Positions 62,072 through 64,000 of a DNA stretch of 64,000 nt are shown one piece after another. Within the stretch, counting starts at the first letter, position 1. The number at the start of each line of letters is the position of its first letter. The notes under the pieces are model-generated. The model was not told the origin of the DNA. It did no database searches and worked only from the letters and a program-made list of their open reading frames with translations. Source of the DNA: UBA9659 sp965208605 (GTDB lineage: Bacteria > Pseudomonadota > Gammaproteobacteria > Pseudomonadales > Azotimanducaceae); assembly GCA_965208605.1 (NCBI GenBank), contig OZ242345.1, forward strand, positions 992,001-1,056,000. The letters are read 5' to 3'. The position numbers and the translations under genes were made by a program.

Positions 62072-63586
62072 GTGTCTGAATTAGAACATAACTTAAATGA
62101 AGTCGATGCTTTGCTACGTCGGTTTAGAAACAAACCACTACCGCATTTCATCAATGGTAAGCAAAGCAATGGGATGTCAGGCGAAGTGTTTCGTAATCAG
62201 ACACCTATTAGCAATGAGGACATCGGCGATATTTGTTCAGCAAATGAAGCCGACATTAGCATCGCGTGTTATGCCGCAGAGGCGGCATTTGAAAGCTGGA
62301 AAGCTATTTCTGGAAAAGAACGAAAAAAGATATTACACAAGGTGGCTGATGGCATAGAAGCAAATGCTAAAAAAATTGCCTTGATTGAAAGCTACGACTC
62401 AGGACAAGCATTACGATTTATGAGCAAGGCGGCGCTTCGAGGCGCCGCTAACTTTCGGTTCTTTGCGGACATGGCACCTACTGCACGTGATGGCCAGTCG
62501 TTGCTGGCAGACGAGCACGTGAACTACACCCTGCGACAACCCTTGGGACCGGTTGGTGTCATTACACCCTGGAACACCCCTTTTATGCTTTCCACCTGGA
62601 AGATTGCACCAGCACTGGCAACTGGTTGCACGGTAGTGCACAAGCCTGCCGAGTGGTCCCCATACACGGCAATGCTATTGGCCGAAATTGCACATGATGC
62701 AGGATTGCCAGCTGGTGTCTTGAATTGCGTGCAGGGGCTCGGTGAGACAGCTGGCAAAGCACTGACCGAACATCCCGCAATCAAAGCAATCGCATTCGTT
62801 GGAGAGTCACAAACCGGCAGTCATATAATGCGACAAGGTGCCGACTCGCTTAAACGTGTGCATTTTGAACTCGGCGGAAAGAATCCTGTGATTGTATTTG
62901 CCGACGCTGATCTAGAGCGCGCTTTAGATGCTGTGCTCTTCATGATTTTTAGCTTGAACGGTGAGCGATGCACGTCATCAAGTCGATTGTTAGTACAGGA
63001 AACTATACAAGACGAGTTTAATGGCAAGTTAGTTGAACGAATCGCCAAATTGAAGGTAGGTCATCCGTTGGACCCGCAGACGGAAGTAGGGCCATTAGTG
63101 CACCCGCACCATTTCAACAAGGTTTGCAGTTTCTTTGACCAGGCCTGCAAAGATGGGGCGACAATTGCTGCTGGAGGTAAGTCGATTTCTGCCAAGGGGA
63201 ACTATGTTGAGCCGACGCTATTCACCCATGCGAATAACGAGATGTCCATAGCCCAGCAAGAGATTTTTGGACCAGTGTTGACCTCTATACCCTTCAGAGA
63301 CGAAGCGGATGCGATCGCGATTGCCAATGCATCGGACTATGGCTTGGCAGGATACATTTGGACAAGTGATATCGGCCGAGGTCATCGCCTAGCCCAACAG
63401 CTTGATGTGGGAATGATCTGGATCAACTCGGAAAATAATCGCCATCTGCCGACACCGTTTGGTGGGATGAAGGCAAGCGGAATTGGCCGCGATGGCGGTG
63501 ACTACAGTTTTGATTTTTACATGGAAACGAAGAACATCTGCGTAGCCATGGGTTCACACCACGTTCCACAGTTGGGCATTGCATGA
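62072..63586 (+). CDS. hpaE: 5-carboxymethyl-2-hydroxymuconate semialdehyde dehydrogenase
   Basis: The 504 residues are an NAD-dependent aldehyde dehydrogenase with LGPVGVITPWNTPFMLSTWK, catalytic Glu in HFELGGKNPVIVF and catalytic Cys in LNGERCTSSSRLL. Its place between hpaF and the dioxygenase genes indicates that it oxidises the semialdehyde produced by ring cleavage. A start at GTG (VSELEHNLNEVDALLRRF) is used. The stop overlaps the next ATG by four bases. Confidence 0.92.
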   Translation: MSELEHNLNEVDALLRRFRNKPLPHFINGKQSNGMSGEVFRNQTPISNEDIGDICSANEADISIACYAAEAAFESWKAISGKERKKILHKVADGIEANAKKIALIESYDSGQALRFMSKAALRGAANFRFFADMAPTARDGQSLLADEHVNYTLRQPLGPVGVITPWNTPFMLSTWKIAPALATGCTVVHKPAEWSPYTAMLLAEIAHDAGLPAGVLNCVQGLGETAGKALTEHPAIKAIAFVGESQTGSHIMRQGADSLKRVHFELGGKNPVIVFADADLERALDAVLFMIFSLNGERCTSSSRLLVQETIQDEFNGKLVERIAKLKVGHPLDPQTEVGPLVHPHHFNKVCSFFDQACKDGATIAAGGKSISAKGNYVEPTLFTHANNEMSIAQQEIFGPVLTSIPFRDEADAIAIANASDYGLAGYIWTSDIGRGHRLAQQLDVGMIWINSENNRHLPTPFGGMKASGIGRDGGDYSFDFYMETKNICVAMGSHHVPQLGIA

Positions 63587-63918
63587 GTCTCTATCACTTG
63601 CAGAAATTTCTGTATTCGCTCAACCGAGACGAGCGGGTTCAAGAGCAATTCAAGCAGGATTTAGATAGTCTAATTGCAGAATATGCTCTTACAGAGGAAG
63701 AACAGGGTGCGTTGACTGAAGGTGACATTGGTTTGCTGTATGTGCTTGGTGTAAACGGTCAGATATTGATGCACTATGCGGCCTTTTTGGGCATTGAGTG
63801 GTTCGATTATTTGGATCTAATGCGCAAGGGCGTTGATAAACACGGACCGGTGCGCGCTGGCGTGTATGCAATGACCGGGTCCGGTAAAAGCTTCACTGCT
63901 GAGGAAAAGCACCCATGA
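63583..63918 (+). CDS. LigA-type small subunit of an extradiol dioxygenase
   Basis: The 111 residues match the LigA family (small alpha subunit of protocatechuate 4,5-dioxygenase-type enzymes): YHLQKFLYSLNRDERVQEQF, LTEGDIGLLYVLGVNGQIL, MHYAAFLGIEWFDYL. It forms an alpha2beta2 enzyme with a LigB-like catalytic subunit, whose gene starts in the next overlapping frame. This is unlike the single-subunit HpaD of E. coli. Confidence 0.88.
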   Translation: MSLYHLQKFLYSLNRDERVQEQFKQDLDSLIAEYALTEEEQGALTEGDIGLLYVLGVNGQILMHYAAFLGIEWFDYLDLMRKGVDKHGPVRAGVYAMTGSGKSFTAEEKHP

Positions 63919-64000
63919 GCTTGGTGTATGCAGGAGCACTTAGTCATGCGCCGGGCATAACCGGTCGTGCCGAACTGGCAAAAAATACCGTGAAGCGTGA
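63915..64000 (+). CDS. LigB-type catalytic subunit of an extradiol dioxygenase (start only)
   Basis: The 28 visible residues (MSLVYAGALSHAPGITGRAE) match the beginning of LigB-type class III ring-cleavage dioxygenases; the His in LSHAPG is normally a ferrous-iron ligand. The ATG overlaps the ligA stop (ATGA). The likely job is meta-cleavage of homoprotocatechuate. The gene continues beyond the window. Confidence 0.8.
   Translation, partial: MSLVYAGALSHAPGITGRAELAKNTVKR

Noticed and set aside
1..64000. CRISPR arrays, tRNA and rRNA genes
   Set aside because: No regularly spaced direct repeats with unique spacers were seen; all arrays are tandem without spacers. I saw no tRNA-like TTCGA arm context or rRNA sequence by eye, though a covariance scan would be needed to be certain.

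Overview
The window looks like a proteobacterial chromosome, most likely a marine gammaproteobacterium. The reasons are a complete S10-spc-alpha ribosomal operon with E. coli-like proteins, a CGFS glutaredoxin, GlpK, several TonB-dependent receptors, sulfatases and a PhyH dioxygenase. A host-associated (for example sponge) lifestyle would fit the gene content, but that is inference.

Region 1 (1-12.7 kb, minus strand) is rpsJ-rplC-rplD-rplW-rplB-rpsS-rplV-rpsC-rplP-rpmC-rpsQ-rplN-rplX-rplE-rpsN-rpsH-rplF-rplR-rpsE-rpmD-rplO-secY-rpmJ-rpsM-rpsK-rpsD (cut by the window edge). It is full of short tandem repeats: S11, L30 and S17 carry repetitive N-terminal extensions, and three gaps between genes consist of 13-14 bp repeats. 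Region 2 (12.7-24.1 kb) holds housekeeping genes (grxD, hyuB, argD-like, glpK, a Fic AMPylase, two small membrane proteins, a thiolase, an acyl-CoA dehydrogenase), separated by dispersed 33-49 bp repeats and further tandem repeats.

Region 3 (24.1-42.7 kb) is an accessory belt rich in decayed genes: a frameshifted PhoD-like phosphatase, fragments of a duplicated FMN dehydrogenase/PhoD pair, a sulfatase with an altered maturation motif, a frameshifted TonB receptor, relics of Tn3-type and IS3-type transposases, a NYN nuclease relic, a broken LigM-like O-demethylase, an AraC relic and a truncated sulfatase. Inside it lies an intact 1065-residue reductive dehalogenase with its own reductase domain, and its MarR regulator.

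Region 4 (42.7-45.5 kb) is a compact operon: MarR, a PrnB-family heme protein and a kynureninase-like PLP enzyme. Region 5 (45.9-57.5 kb) is all on the minus strand: sulfatase, amidohydrolase, TonB receptor, thioredoxin, AhpD/CMD-like protein, ThDP decarboxylase-like enzyme, aromatic aminotransferase and AraC regulator. Region 6 (57.7 kb to the end) is a 4-hydroxyphenylacetate/homoprotocatechuate meta-cleavage cluster (HpaR-like, HpaB, FAH-type decarboxylase, DapA-type aldolase, HpaF, HpaE, LigA-like and the start of a LigB-like subunit).

Taken together, regions 3-6 suggest catabolism of aromatic amino acids, perhaps halogenated, sulfated or methoxylated ones: outer-membrane import, desulfation, dehalogenation, transamination and decarboxylation to 4-hydroxyphenylacetate, ring hydroxylation and ring cleavage. 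A separate tryptophan-like branch would use the PrnB/kynureninase-like pair. This integrated reading is a hypothesis. The family assignments are much firmer.
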